Notes: generated from the sequence alone by a model not told the origin. 64,000 nucleotides of DNA from Viridibacterium sp047600765 (GCA_047600765.1 JASGKF010000002.1:744001-808000), one strand, 5' to 3'. Positions 1 to 8,214 are shown, counted from the first letter of the stretch. A program made the numbers and translations.

Positions 1-86
1 GCACGGTGGAGACGCTGTTGACGCAGAGTTTTGTGGACATGAAGAAGCTGAGCCTGGAGATATTCCAGCGTGAGGTGAGGCGTTGA
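1..86 (+). CDS. C-terminal end of an unknown protein (partial)
   Basis: An open frame runs in from the window edge and stops at TGA 84-86, giving the last 27 residues of a protein. The tail is helical and charged (ends QREVRR). There is too little to assign a family. A strong terminator follows at 132-161, which supports this being a real gene end. A near-copy of its last 35 coding bases recurs at 303-337. Confidence 0.5.
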   Translation, partial: TVETLLTQSFVDMKKLSLEIFQREVRR

Positions 87-131
87 AGTAACGCAGACAG
101 AGTTGTGGCAGGGAAAAGGCAAGCAGCAAGG

Positions 132-161
132 CAAACCACGGGTCGTGAGGCCCGTGGTTTG
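132..161 (+). terminator. Rho-independent terminator
   Basis: An 11-bp perfect stem (CAAACCACGGG / CCCGTGGTTTG) with an 8-nt loop is followed by a T-rich tail. It sits 45 bases after the stop of the upstream partial gene. Confidence 0.85.
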
Positions 162-202
162 TTTGCTTATAAGGGGCGCGTAAGTGGGGCGAAGTGAGGC
201 TC

Positions 203-300
203 GTAGGGTGCAATATGCGAAAGCGCATTGCACCGGATGTTCGCCCCAGTTGACCCGCTAACACATCCTGCGCAATGCCCTGCGGTTATTGCGCCCTACT
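203..300. repeat. Palindromic intergenic repeat element, copy 1
   Basis: The ends form an inverted pair (GTAGGGTGCAAT at 203-214, ATTGCGCCCTAC at 288-299; 11 of 12 pair, the exception a G-U). Inside is a hairpin with arms GGTGCAAT and ATTGCACC around a GCGAAAGC loop. A shorter copy in the same orientation lies at 1794-1870. The structure resembles REP/BIME-type elements common in proteobacteria. The stretch 87-396 contains only the terminator, this element and the 35-bp duplication; no gene is seen there. Confidence 0.75.
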
Positions 301-302
301 TG

Positions 303-337
303 CTGAGCCTGGAGATATTTCAGCGCGAGGTGAGGCG
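303..337 (+). repeat. 35-bp duplicate of the upstream gene end
   Basis: Bases 303-337 match 48-82, the 3' coding end of the partial gene, at 33 of 35 positions. The copy begins directly after repeat element copy 1. After a short gap, the shared word GACAGAGTTG continues in both places. Confidence 0.8.
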
Positions 338-396
338 ACAGAGTTGGGTGAGCAAGACGTGTGGTGGGCGGTGACGCCCGCCATCTGTAACGTACT

Positions 397-1737
397 TTAT
401 GTTGCGTATCCCCAGTGCTTCAGTTTTCTAAAAATTACTCTATTTCGGGCGTCATCAAGCCATGAGAACTTCCTGCCTAGATCGTATTCGGATACCAACT
501 CCTCCGCGAATTCAGACTTCTTGATGAAGTACAGCGATCTGAGGATGTTGTAGAGAGCATTGGGCTTGTTGAAGATATGGAAGAAATGCGCTTTCACAGA
601 ATCATCCGAACTCTCGAAAGCGATCTTTGCCTCACGAAGGTGCCGCTCAAAAATGAGGATATAGCGCTCTGAGAAGTCTAAATCTCGACCAAAGTAGAAG
701 AGCGCAGAAAGACCGGCCAACATTTCTGCTGTGAGCTTTGGAGAAATCTCCTCCCAGACATTTCGACAAACCTGTTCACTACGAACCATCCCTTCAAGCA
801 TCTCTTCGAGGCCCAACTCACTCGATCCGATCACGGCAGAGGTGGCGGTGTCGTCTGGAAGGTCGTGCAGCTTGAACCAAAGCTTTACGAAAGTTGCCAC
901 GTCTCTCTCCGAGGCACCCAAGAGGGCTACGGAGCAGCCAATTACAGGAGCAAGTTCGAAGTGCTTCTCAATGATCTTGATGCTTTTCGATAGTTCGCTG
1001 TTAGTCAGATTGAATTGCCTTTTAATCGTTTCTCTTGTCTCCTCAAAGGGTTCTTCTGACCAGCACGAACGGTTGGGCAATTGGGAAGCCACATCAAAAA
1101 TGTCCTTTCGAGACAAACTCCTCGTGAAGCTACCAAATGAGTATTCCACACGAAGATGGTTGTTCAGATTGTGAAGATCATCTAAAGCCTTTTCGAGTTC
1201 AGAAAAGCTACTTCTTAGTCTGACGAAGTTAATGATTTCGACATCCACGAGATGCTTTTGGCTGTCTGTGTCGAACGGATAGCGGAATGTCTGGCCCGTG
1301 GCATCAATCTCCGCGATATCGATAATTTTTGTGTTCAATCTTGTGTTAATGGACGCGTAGCGATTGTCGATTCGTGCCGAATTCTGAGAGAAGAATGCCC
1401 AGATGTTGCCGATGTCATGAGACCCGGCTAAATCAAAATCCAATCTTCGATTCCGGTACTGCTCGAGAGCTATAAGCTCAGAAATTGCCCCTTTGAGGCG
1501 AAGTTCGACTGAGTGCCTCATGTTGAAGCAGACCGGATATATCAGTTCGTCCACCGATAGCGACACGCCTCCATCTCTAAGAACTTGGTCGAGAAGAAGA
1601 TTGGCAGCTTGAGAAAAGCCTTTTGCGTAATCCCAATAGTTAGGGGACCCGTTGTCGCCGACGCATGCATTTGCCCAGGTGGGCGCGCCTCTGCCAAATG
1701 TCGTGTTGTTTCGCGTCATGGGTTTGTCTAGCGACAT
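397..1737 (-). CDS. Unknown 446-aa protein, HEPN-like N-terminal motifs
   Basis: No family is recognised with certainty. The N-terminal half holds a block with RHSVELRLKG (about residues 74-83), then SHDIGNIW (106-113) and FRYPFDTD (151-158). This order resembles HEPN-type helical domains (R/H-x-x-EL-x-LK, then HDL, then RYP), which are often linked to RNA cleavage or defence; that is inference. No signal peptide or membrane segment is seen. The base composition is clearly lower in GC than most of the window, and the gene is bracketed by two copies of a palindromic repeat, so it was probably acquired. The start is uncertain: Met1 or Met7, neither with a clear Shine-Dalgarno sequence. Confidence 0.7.
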   Translation of the reverse strand: MSLDKPMTRNNTTFGRGAPTWANACVGDNGSPNYWDYAKGFSQAANLLLDQVLRDGGVSLSVDELIYPVCFNMRHSVELRLKGAISELIALEQYRNRRLDFDLAGSHDIGNIWAFFSQNSARIDNRYASINTRLNTKIIDIAEIDATGQTFRYPFDTDSQKHLVDVEIINFVRLRSSFSELEKALDDLHNLNNHLRVEYSFGSFTRSLSRKDIFDVASQLPNRSCWSEEPFEETRETIKRQFNLTNSELSKSIKIIEKHFELAPVIGCSVALLGASERDVATFVKLWFKLHDLPDDTATSAVIGSSELGLEEMLEGMVRSEQVCRNVWEEISPKLTAEMLAGLSALFYFGRDLDFSERYILIFERHLREAKIAFESSDDSVKAHFFHIFNKPNALYNILRSLYFIKKSEFAEELVSEYDLGRKFSWLDDARNRVIFRKLKHWGYAT

Positions 1738-1793
1738 AACTTGTAGGAGACGGACCGCTGGGACCGTCTACGGTCAATAGAGCGGACAGGGGC

Positions 1794-1870
1794 GTAGGGG
1801 GCAATAAGCGAAAGCGCATTGCACCGAATGTTTGCTCAAGCCGACCTGCCAACACATCCGGCGCCCTACT
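1794..1870. repeat. Palindromic intergenic repeat element, copy 2
   Basis: Shares with copy 1 the core GCGAAAGCGCATTGCACCG, the later words ACACATCC and GCGCCCTACT, and the GTAGGG start, but is about 20 bases shorter. Same orientation as copy 1, so the two form direct repeats around the 446-aa gene. Confidence 0.7.
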
Positions 1871-1881
1871 TGAATGCAGGC

Positions 1882-2700
1882 TTAGGCGTGCTGACCTTGA
1901 GCTTTCCAAAAGGAGGTGATCGTTTCTCGAATACAGCGTGCCTTGAACACCAGCCCGAGATCAATCATCTGCTCCACTTGTGGGACAGGTTCTTGAACCG
2001 TGGGCACGGAACGCCAGAGGATTTCGCCCTCAGCGGGTTGGGTATAGACAGCAGCCACGACACCAAGGAGCTTCATCGACGGCGTGCCGCCAGCGAGTGA
2101 GTCACCTACTGTGAAAACTGGGCTGCCACTTGAACCAGGGAATACCGATGCATCAATCAGGAACACGGGCTCACCGTTGAAATCAACATCGGGTGCCGTT
2201 GCAACGTACCCTCTGCGGAAGATAGGCAAGTAGTGCACCTCATCGAACATGCCATTCGGAAAACCGACAAAAAGAACAGGTGCGGTTACGTCGAGGTTCT
2301 TTAGTGTGCTTGGATCAGCAACTTCATCGAGCGCGATGGGCCTCAGAAATGCTTTTGCACCTCCCTTTGCGATCATATCCAGCTGCCACGATAGAGGCAT
2401 CACCGCAACATCGACGTTTGGATCTGGATGTCCGTGCCACTGCATCCAAAACATGTCATTTCGAACGAAAAAAGGTTTGCCATTTACGGGCTGCCCGTCA
2501 GGGCCTTCAGCGGCAAAGTAGAGATACCCCTCTTGCGCTCCTGCAACAACATGTTTGTTCGATACAAGAAATAGTTGGTTTTCCGCTGGTGATGCGGCAT
2601 CCCGAAAAACAAAACTTGTACCAGCACTGGTGCCACCATGGCGATCCTTTGCCTCAATTCTGACTGGTGTATAGAGCAACTGTCGGAATGGAGTGGGCAT
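1882..2700 (-). CDS. Trypsin-like serine protease, cytoplasmic
   Basis: A 272-aa chymotrypsin-fold peptidase (S1/Trypsin_2 type). The triad can be read directly: His50 in SNKHVV, Asp97 in NVDVAVMPL and Ser191 in PGSSGSPVF. The spacing is normal for the fold. There is no signal peptide, no transmembrane segment and no PDZ domain, so unlike DegP/HtrA it should act alone in the cytoplasm. Proteases of this form occur in defence and signalling modules and also as orphan genes. GC is lower than the window average, as in its two neighbours. The flanking 86-aa and 446-aa genes lie on the same strand, but more than 100 bases separate each, so an operon is not certain. Confidence 0.8.
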   Translation of the reverse strand: MPTPFRQLLYTPVRIEAKDRHGGTSAGTSFVFRDAASPAENQLFLVSNKHVVAGAQEGYLYFAAEGPDGQPVNGKPFFVRNDMFWMQWHGHPDPNVDVAVMPLSWQLDMIAKGGAKAFLRPIALDEVADPSTLKNLDVTAPVLFVGFPNGMFDEVHYLPIFRRGYVATAPDVDFNGEPVFLIDASVFPGSSGSPVFTVGDSLAGGTPSMKLLGVVAAVYTQPAEGEILWRSVPTVQEPVPQVEQMIDLGLVFKARCIRETITSFWKAQGQHA

Positions 2701-2822
2701 GGCTTACGAGCCTAGTGTGGCGTGAGGTGCCGCCGCAGCGGAAAAGCCGCTGAGGGTAATCACAAGCATAGCTTGTGAGCGGCCGCTCTCGACGGAATGG
2801 CTAGGCGTCAAAAGTGGCTCTC

Positions 2823-3083
2823 TCATAGCTTTTTAGAGAGGGCTACGAGACGTTTGCTTTGAGCTGCAACTTTGATGCGGGCCTTTCCTGTCTTTTTGTT
2901 TACTTCAATGGCGGTTGCGTACTGAATGATGGCGTTGAACGTGTGTTCATCCAGTGCTTCATACCAACCAGATTTCTTGACGAGACGCCCTTTGGCTATT
3001 AACCCATCGAGATCCGGATAGTTGTCAACTCGTTCTTTGATTAGCTTTCGTAGATCAGCTGTTTCTTTTTCTGTCAGTGGCAT
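2823..3083 (-). CDS. Small unknown protein, 86 aa
   Basis: A lysine-rich, probably helical, soluble protein starting MPLTEKETADL and ending in a basic segment (AAQSKRLVALSKKL). The start at 3083 has AGGAGAAT just upstream on the minus strand, which supports translation. No family is recognised. It lies in the lower-GC stretch, 122 bases upstream of the protease gene on the same strand. The gap holds two small hairpins (CAGCGG/CCGCTG and CACAAGC/GCTTGTG). Confidence 0.6.
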   Translation of the reverse strand: MPLTEKETADLRKLIKERVDNYPDLDGLIAKGRLVKKSGWYEALDEHTFNAIIQYATAIEVNKKTGKARIKVAAQSKRLVALSKKL

Positions 3084-3297
3084 TGCATTCTCCTAAAACT
3101 GTGGTCCGGAACCTAGGCAGACGACATGGTTCGGCCGTCATTATGGAGGGCTGTATCCACATCCGTCCTTTTCAGACAGATGTGAATACTTAGCTTATAG
3201 CCATTTTGCATGGACAAGCTGTTCGCGAAAAGCACAAACTTGATGTTTCCGCAGATGTGTGCGGCAGCGCAGAGAATGCGGCAGGCGGGCGTTCTGC

Positions 3298-5115
3298 CTA
3301 CGCCTTCTTCAAACTCGCCACATAAGCCCGCCAGCCACCAAACCCACTGATGTCCTGCGCGCCCTGCAGCGCCACGCTTTCGCAGAGAAAGCCCTTCACC
3401 ACTTCCCCATCCTCCAGCACCACGCTGCCAATGCCCAGCGGTGCGGGGATGCGTGACACGAAGTCGCCGAACGCAGCCGCTGACAATTCCCACACCTGCA
3501 GCTTGAGCGCGACGCCGCCCTCACTCACGCGCTGCATGCCGGGCTTGGGGGGCACGGTGCCGGGCAGGGCGTAGAGACGGTATTGGGGGGAGCTGTCGCA
3601 GTCGCGCACGAAGCGTGCTGCGCGTTCGGTGAGTTCGTGGTTGAGCGGCATGCCATCGAGATGTGCGCCGACGACTGCGAGGCGGATGCTGCCGGCTTGG
3701 GTTGGCCATTCGAAGCGCGAGGTGGCTGGCGGCAGTGCGTGGGGTGTGCCGCCGCAGGGCAGGGCGCTTTCGCGGTGGTACTGGTCGCCGAGTTTTGCCA
3801 ATGCGGCATCGCGCCAGGCGGGGGCGAAGAAAGTGATGCCGAAGGGCAGGCCGTCGGGGCGCATGCTGGATGGGACGGCGAGTGCGCAGAGGTCGAGCAG
3901 GTTGGCGAAGTTGGTGTAGGTGCCGAGGTGGCTGTTGAGGCGCACGGGGTCGGCGCGCACGGCGTCGATGCGGTAGTGCGTGGGGGCCGTGGGCAGGACG
4001 ACGATGTCGCAGGCGGCCCAGGTGGCGGCGACGGTGTTGCGCAGTTCTTCGAGTCGCGTGCGGCCGCGGTGTGCGTCAACGGCGGCGTAGCGCAAGCCTT
4101 TCTCGATGATGCTGCGTACGGCGGGCTCGATGACGGACGGGTTGTCGCGCAGCAGCCTTTGCGTCGCATCCAGTCGTTCGGCCACCCAGGGGCCTTCGTA
4201 GAGCAGCGCAGCGGTCTCGCTGAACGGGGCGAAGTCGAACTCGACGAGTTCCCCGAGCTTGGCGAGTCGTTCCAGCGCTTCGGCATAGGCGACCTCGGCG
4301 GTGGTGTCGCCGAAGAACTCGCGCTGATCCATGCGTGGCACACCGATACGCAGGCGCGTGGGCAGACCGGCCGGCGCGGCGTTGCGCGACCAGGGGTCGG
4401 CGGCGTCGGCACCGGCGAGCAGGCTCATCACTTCCCAGCCGTCGCTGCAGTTGAGGGCGAAGACCGAGACGCAGTCCAGCGTGCGGCAGGCGGGCACCAC
4501 GCCGGCGGCGGAGAGCATGCCGCGTGTGGGCTTGTAGCCGACGATATTGTTGAAGGCAGCGGGCACGCGGCCCGAGCCGGCGGTGTCGGTGCCCAGCGAG
4601 AAGCTGCACGCTGCGGCGGCCACGGCGACGGCGGAGCCCGAGCTGGAGCCGCCCGAGACGTGTTCGCGGCTGAACACGCTGCTGGGTGCGCCATAGGGGC
4701 TGCGCACGCCGACGAGGCCGGTGGCGAACTGGTCGAGGTTGGTCTTGCCGATCAGCACGGCGCCGGCGTCGAGCAGGCGCTGCACGACGGTTGCGCTGAC
4801 CTTGGGGATGTAGCTGAACTCGGGGCAGGCGGCCGTGGTCGGAATACCGGCGATGTCGATGTTGTCCTTGACCGCGAAGGGGATGCCGAACAGCGGCAGC
4901 TGCGTGGCGTCGCTGGCGTCCAGCTCGCGTGCGCGTGCCATGACGTCGTCGCGCGACATGCGGTGGATCCAGGCGAGGGGATCGACGTGGGCGTCTATGT
5001 GGTCCAGCAAGGCCTGCATGCGCGCGCTGACGGTTTCGCCAGCGGTATAGGCTGCGCGCAGGGCGCTGAATGACAGATCGGGGCTCTCGGGCAGCGGGGG
5101 CTGGACGGATGACAT
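3298..5115 (-). CDS. atzF: Allophanate hydrolase (AtzF type)
   Basis: Hydrolyses allophanate (N-carboxyurea) to ammonia and CO2, the last step of biuret and cyanurate breakdown. The product is 605 aa, the usual length for AtzF. The N-terminal amidase-signature domain shows Lys83 (AVKDN), cis-Ser157 (GGSSSGS) and nucleophile Ser181 (AGSGRVP). The C-terminal part (about 450-605) matches the allophanate hydrolase C-domain that decarboxylates N-carboxycarbamate. I chose the start at 5115 because GAAAGGTG lies at a good distance; the frame stays open further upstream but lacks this. The gene diverges from the atzG/E/H-like operon. A 12-bp palindrome (5129-5140) sits just upstream of the start and is the likely operator of the nearby GntR regulator. 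Confidence 0.93.
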   Translation of the reverse strand: MSSVQPPLPESPDLSFSALRAAYTAGETVSARMQALLDHIDAHVDPLAWIHRMSRDDVMARARELDASDATQLPLFGIPFAVKDNIDIAGIPTTAACPEFSYIPKVSATVVQRLLDAGAVLIGKTNLDQFATGLVGVRSPYGAPSSVFSREHVSGGSSSGSAVAVAAAACSFSLGTDTAGSGRVPAAFNNIVGYKPTRGMLSAAGVVPACRTLDCVSVFALNCSDGWEVMSLLAGADAADPWSRNAAPAGLPTRLRIGVPRMDQREFFGDTTAEVAYAEALERLAKLGELVEFDFAPFSETAALLYEGPWVAERLDATQRLLRDNPSVIEPAVRSIIEKGLRYAAVDAHRGRTRLEELRNTVAATWAACDIVVLPTAPTHYRIDAVRADPVRLNSHLGTYTNFANLLDLCALAVPSSMRPDGLPFGITFFAPAWRDAALAKLGDQYHRESALPCGGTPHALPPATSRFEWPTQAGSIRLAVVGAHLDGMPLNHELTERAARFVRDCDSSPQYRLYALPGTVPPKPGMQRVSEGGVALKLQVWELSAAAFGDFVSRIPAPLGIGSVVLEDGEVVKGFLCESVALQGAQDISGFGGWRAYVASLKKA

Positions 5116-5128
5116 GGGCGACACCTTT

Positions 5129-5140
5129 CTTGTATACAAG
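5129..5140. promoter_or_regulatory. GntR-type operator palindrome CTTGTATACAAG
   Basis: A perfect 12-bp palindrome 13 bases upstream of the atzF start. It has the TTGTATACAA form typical of FCD-subfamily GntR operators. A copy with one change (CTTGCATACAAG) overlaps the promoter of the BMP transporter operon at 20735-20746. A weaker match, CATGTATTCAAG (10 of 12), lies at 5354-5365 next to the ribosome binding site of the divergent operon. Confidence 0.75.
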
Positions 5141-5373
5141 TGAGTATGCTGCAAGTCGCATGCCACCGTAAAGCTGGCCGGAATGGCTTTGCAAGTGGCT
5201 GATCTTGTGTAAATTCAGCTCGATCTGGCGCGGCATTCCGCGGGCGCATGCTTCGTGGTGAGGCGTCGCCGCAGCCCGATGCGCTGCGCTGGTGCATGGC
5301 CGTGCGGCAGGCTGCAGCCAGACCGCGTGGAGCGGAAATTGCATGTCCACCGGCATGTATTCAAGGAGGGAGC

Positions 5374-5610
5374 ATGGAGTCGTTGCAGTCAGGCATGGAG
5401 TCCGGGAGCAGCTTGAAGAACGCCGTTGAAGGAGGCGTCAACTGGCGCCAGTACGCCATCGCCGTGTCGGCCGCGCAGGGGTATGCGCTCGATGCGGCGC
5501 AACTCGATCGCGTGGTGGCGCAGCTTGAACTGGTGTCTCGCGTTGCGGCCCCCTTGCTGGCGCTGGACCTGCCCGTGGAGCTCGAGCCCGCACCGGTGTT
5601 CAAGCCATGA
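5374..5610 (+). CDS. atzG: AtzG-like small subunit (DUF4089)
   Basis: A 78-aa helical protein containing YAIAVSAAQGYALDAAQLD, typical of the AtzG-like family. In Pseudomonas sp. ADP, AtzG forms a complex with and stabilises the AtzE amidase, as GatC does for GatA. I chose ATG 5374 because it has a strong AGGAGGG site; a longer frame upstream has none. Its stop overlaps the start of atzE (ATGA at 5607-5610), so the two are translationally coupled, as expected for partner subunits. Confidence 0.88.
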   Translation: MESLQSGMESGSSLKNAVEGGVNWRQYAIAVSAAQGYALDAAQLDRVVAQLELVSRVAAPLLALDLPVELEPAPVFKP

Positions 5611-7025
5611 GCGGCGCGGCGCGAGGAGAAGCCCTGCACGCCTGGCAGATGCAGGACCTGGTGGTGCGTGGCGAGATCACGGCCAGCGAGCTGGTGACCC
5701 AGACCCTCTCGCGTCTGGCGCAACGGGATGCGGGTCTCAAGTCCTATACCGACGTGACGGCACAGCGCGCGCTCGATGAAGCCATGCAGATCGATCTACG
5801 CCGCCAGCGTGGCGAAGCCCTGCCGCCGCTGGCTGGTGTGCCCTACGCAGTGAAGAACCTGTTCGACGTGAGCGGCCTGCCGACGCTGGCTGGCGGGCAT
5901 CGCGAGCGTGCCGGCGGCCCGGCAGTGGCGGACGCGACCCTGGTGAATCGTGCCGTGGCGGCTGGCGCCTGCCTGATCGGTGCGCTCAACATGGACGCCT
6001 ACGCCTACGGCTTCACTACAGAGAATTCGTTGCATGGCGTAACGCGCAATCCACATGACCCTTCGCGCGTCGCCGGCGGCTCGTCGGGTGGTTGCGGCGC
6101 GGCTGTGGCGGCTGATCTGTGTGCGTTCTCGTTGGGTTCGGACACCAATGGTTCGATCCGCGTGCCCTCGTCTTTCTGCGGTGTGTTCGGGCTCAAGCCG
6201 ACCTTTGGTGGCCTGTCGCGCGGCGGCAGCCGGCCCTTCGTGCATGGCATCGACCACGTTGGCCCGTTCGCACGTTGCGCACGCGATCTGGCCCGTGTGT
6301 TCGACGTACTCAGCGGCCTCGATGCGCGCGACCACGCCTGCACGCGCGCAGCGGGCAGCGCCATCGAACCCGCTGTCGTGAAGGCCTTTGCCGAAGGCGT
6401 GCAGGGCTTGCGTGTAGCGCGCCTGGTCGGCTACTTCGACCAGTGGAGCGGGCCTGACGCACGCGCGGCCAGCGAGACCGTATCGCAGGCGCTTGGCGCA
6501 CATGACGAACTGGAGTTGCAAGATGTGGCCGCCGCGCGTGCCGGCGCCTTCGTCATTACCGCCAGCGAATCCGGCCAGCTCTACCGCAGCGAACTGCAAC
6601 AGCACTACGAACTGATGGAGCCGCTCAACCGCGACCGCATGCTGGCCGGCAGCCTGCTGCCCGCCAGTTGGTACGTGCAGGCGCAGCGCTTCCGCCTCGC
6701 CTTCCTGCAGCAGATGAAGACGCACTTCGAGCGCTACGATCTGCTCATCGCGCCCGCCACGCCCGTTGTTGCTACCCAGATCGGGCAGGAGTGGCTGGAG
6801 CTGCCTGCGGGCCGTGTGCCGACGCGGCCTTCCATCGGCCTCATGACGCAGCCAATATCTTTCGTCGGCCTGCCTGTTGTTGCGGTGCCGCTGCCCACGG
6901 CGGGCGGCCTGCCCATCGCCGTGCAGCTGATTGCTGCGCCGGGGCGCGAAGACGTCGTACTGGCCGCCGCTGCGGCGCTGGAAGCCGCCGGGCTGACATT
7001 CGACACCACGGGAGGTCATGCATGA
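5607..7025 (+). CDS. atzE: AtzE-type amidohydrolase (1-carboxybiuret hydrolase family)
   Basis: A 472-aa amidase-signature enzyme. Lys83 (AVKNLFD), cis-Ser159 (GGSSGG) and nucleophile Ser183 (NGSIRVPS) are all present, with the usual 24-residue spacing between the serines. AtzE removes an amide group from 1-carboxybiuret; the related HpxY is tied to oxalurate/ureide use. The AtzG-like partner just upstream and the AtzH/HpxZ-like protein just downstream distinguish it from GatA. No cyanuric acid hydrolase (AtzD) is seen in the window, so its natural substrate here is open. Confidence 0.9.
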   Translation: MSGAARGEALHAWQMQDLVVRGEITASELVTQTLSRLAQRDAGLKSYTDVTAQRALDEAMQIDLRRQRGEALPPLAGVPYAVKNLFDVSGLPTLAGGHRERAGGPAVADATLVNRAVAAGACLIGALNMDAYAYGFTTENSLHGVTRNPHDPSRVAGGSSGGCGAAVAADLCAFSLGSDTNGSIRVPSSFCGVFGLKPTFGGLSRGGSRPFVHGIDHVGPFARCARDLARVFDVLSGLDARDHACTRAAGSAIEPAVVKAFAEGVQGLRVARLVGYFDQWSGPDARAASETVSQALGAHDELELQDVAAARAGAFVITASESGQLYRSELQQHYELMEPLNRDRMLAGSLLPASWYVQAQRFRLAFLQQMKTHFERYDLLIAPATPVVATQIGQEWLELPAGRVPTRPSIGLMTQPISFVGLPVVAVPLPTAGGLPIAVQLIAAPGREDVVLAAAAALEAAGLTFDTTGGHA

Positions 7026-7423
7026 GAGGTATGCACGGGCAGGGCGATGGCATCGACAACTCGGTTGCACGCGCCGGCCTGCTGGCCGCGTCAGACCGCT
7101 ACGAGGCCGCCCTGCTGGCCAACGATACGGCGACGCTGGACGCGCTCTTCTGGCACGACGAGCGCGTCATGCGCATCGCGGCGAAAGACGAGTTGCGCGG
7201 CATCGAGAGCATCCGTGCATTCCGTGCCAACCGCTCGCTCAACGAACTGGCGCGCGAATACCTGTCGCGTAACATCGTCACCTTCGGTGAAGACGCGGGC
7301 GTGGTGAATATCGTGTTCCGCCGCCAGCTCGACGGCCAGCTTGGCCGCCAGAGCCAGACCTGGATGCGCCTGGCGGGCGAATGGCGTATCGTGTCGGCCC
7401 ACATCAGCTTCAGGTCGCCATGA
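7022..7423 (+). CDS. atzH: AtzH/HpxZ-like protein (DUF3225)
   Basis: A 133-aa NTF2-fold protein with the family pattern: RYEAALLANDTATLDALFW, then RGIESIRAFRA, then QSQTWMRL...WRIVSAHIS at the C-terminus. Members sit beside AtzE/HpxY in carboxybiuret and oxalurate clusters and are implicated in handling the unstable carboxylated product. The ATG overlaps the atzE stop, and GGAGG lies 7 bases upstream. No membrane segment or signal peptide is seen. Confidence 0.85.
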   Translation: MRGMHGQGDGIDNSVARAGLLAASDRYEAALLANDTATLDALFWHDERVMRIAAKDELRGIESIRAFRANRSLNELAREYLSRNIVTFGEDAGVVNIVFRRQLDGQLGRQSQTWMRLAGEWRIVSAHISFRSP

Positions 7424-7459
7424 GTCACTGACGCGACGATAGAGCAACGAAGGAGACGC

Positions 7460-8176
7460 ATGTCCAGATACAACAAGGCAGACGAGCAAGAGGCCGACGA
7501 AGCCGCAGGGCTGGGTCTGGCCGGGTCGCGCGTCAACTACGTCTATGGCCGCGTCAAGGAAGACATCTTCGACTTCCGCCTGCTGCCTGGCGACCGCTTC
7601 ACCGAGAGCCAGATCGCCGAACGCCTCAAGGTCAGCCGCACGCCCGTGCGCGAAGCCCTCTACCGCCTGGAGCGCGAGGGCTACCTCTTCGTGCACTTCC
7701 GCAACGGCTGGAGCGTGCGCCCCTTCGACTTCGCCATGTTCGAGAACCTCTACGAACTGCGTATGGTTCTGGAGACCGCCGCCGTGCGCAAGATCTGCGA
7801 CACCTCCGACCTTAGCCGCGTCGAGACCCTGCAGAACATCTGGCTGGTGCCCGCCGAAGAACGCGAGACCGATTCCCTGCGCGCATCAGAGCTCGACGAG
7901 TCCTTTCACACCACCATCGTCGACGCCGCCGACAACCCCGAAATCGCGCGCGTGCACAACGACGTCATCGAACGTATCCGCATCATCCGCCGCCTCGACT
8001 TCACGCAGGAATACCGCGTCGAACGTACCTACGAAGAACACGGCAAGATCCTGCAAGCCCTTTTGCGCCGCCGTGCTGATCAGGCCGTGATGCTGCTCAA
8101 GAGCCACATCGAAGAGAGCCGGGCGGAAGTGCGCAAGATCACCATTCACAGGTTGCAGGCGGCAAGGCAGAGCTGA
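7460..8176 (+). CDS. GntR-family regulator, FCD subfamily
   Basis: A 238-aa repressor-type regulator. The winged helix-turn-helix (about residues 27-88) contains AERLKVSRTPVREALYRLE, the GntR hallmark. The C-terminal FCD domain shows its metal/ligand-site pattern, with Asp/His in ELDESFHTTIVDAADN and two later histidines in EEHGKI and LLKSHIEES. The ribosome site is AAGGAG. As last gene of the atzG/E/H operon it is the obvious candidate to bind CTTGTATACAAG at 5129 and CTTGCATACAAG at 20735. The effector is unknown; a ureide such as biuret or allophanate is plausible. Confidence 0.92.
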   Translation: MSRYNKADEQEADEAAGLGLAGSRVNYVYGRVKEDIFDFRLLPGDRFTESQIAERLKVSRTPVREALYRLEREGYLFVHFRNGWSVRPFDFAMFENLYELRMVLETAAVRKICDTSDLSRVETLQNIWLVPAEERETDSLRASELDESFHTTIVDAADNPEIARVHNDVIERIRIIRRLDFTQEYRVERTYEEHGKILQALLRRRADQAVMLLKSHIEESRAEVRKITIHRLQAARQS

Positions 8177-8186
8177 GTGGCGCAAT

Positions 8187-8214
8187 AAAAAACCGGGCAG
8201 ATGCCCGGTTTTTT
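8187..8214. terminator. Bidirectional intrinsic terminator
   Basis: A 12-bp perfect stem (AAAAAACCGGGC / GCCCGGTTTTTT) with loop AGAT lies between the converging GntR gene and the ankyrin-protein gene, with T-runs for both strands. Confidence 0.93.

Noticed and set aside
203..1870. The low-GC cargo as an insertion sequence or composite transposon
   Set aside because: No transposase is encoded, and the flanking elements are palindromic repeats without the features of IS ends.
3583..5073. A long open frame (about 496 codons) on the plus strand opposite atzF
   Set aside because: It is a GC-skewed shadow of atzF: low-complexity Gly/Ala/Val composition, no ribosome site and no family match, while the minus strand has a complete catalytic signature.
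5248..5373. Earlier start for the AtzG-like protein
   Set aside because: The extra 42 residues are unlike the family, and the strong AGGAGGG site points to ATG 5374.
5607..7025. AtzE-like enzyme as GatA of the tRNA amidotransferase
   Set aside because: The small subunit upstream is DUF4089 rather than GatC, no gatB follows, and AtzF/AtzH-like genes surround it.
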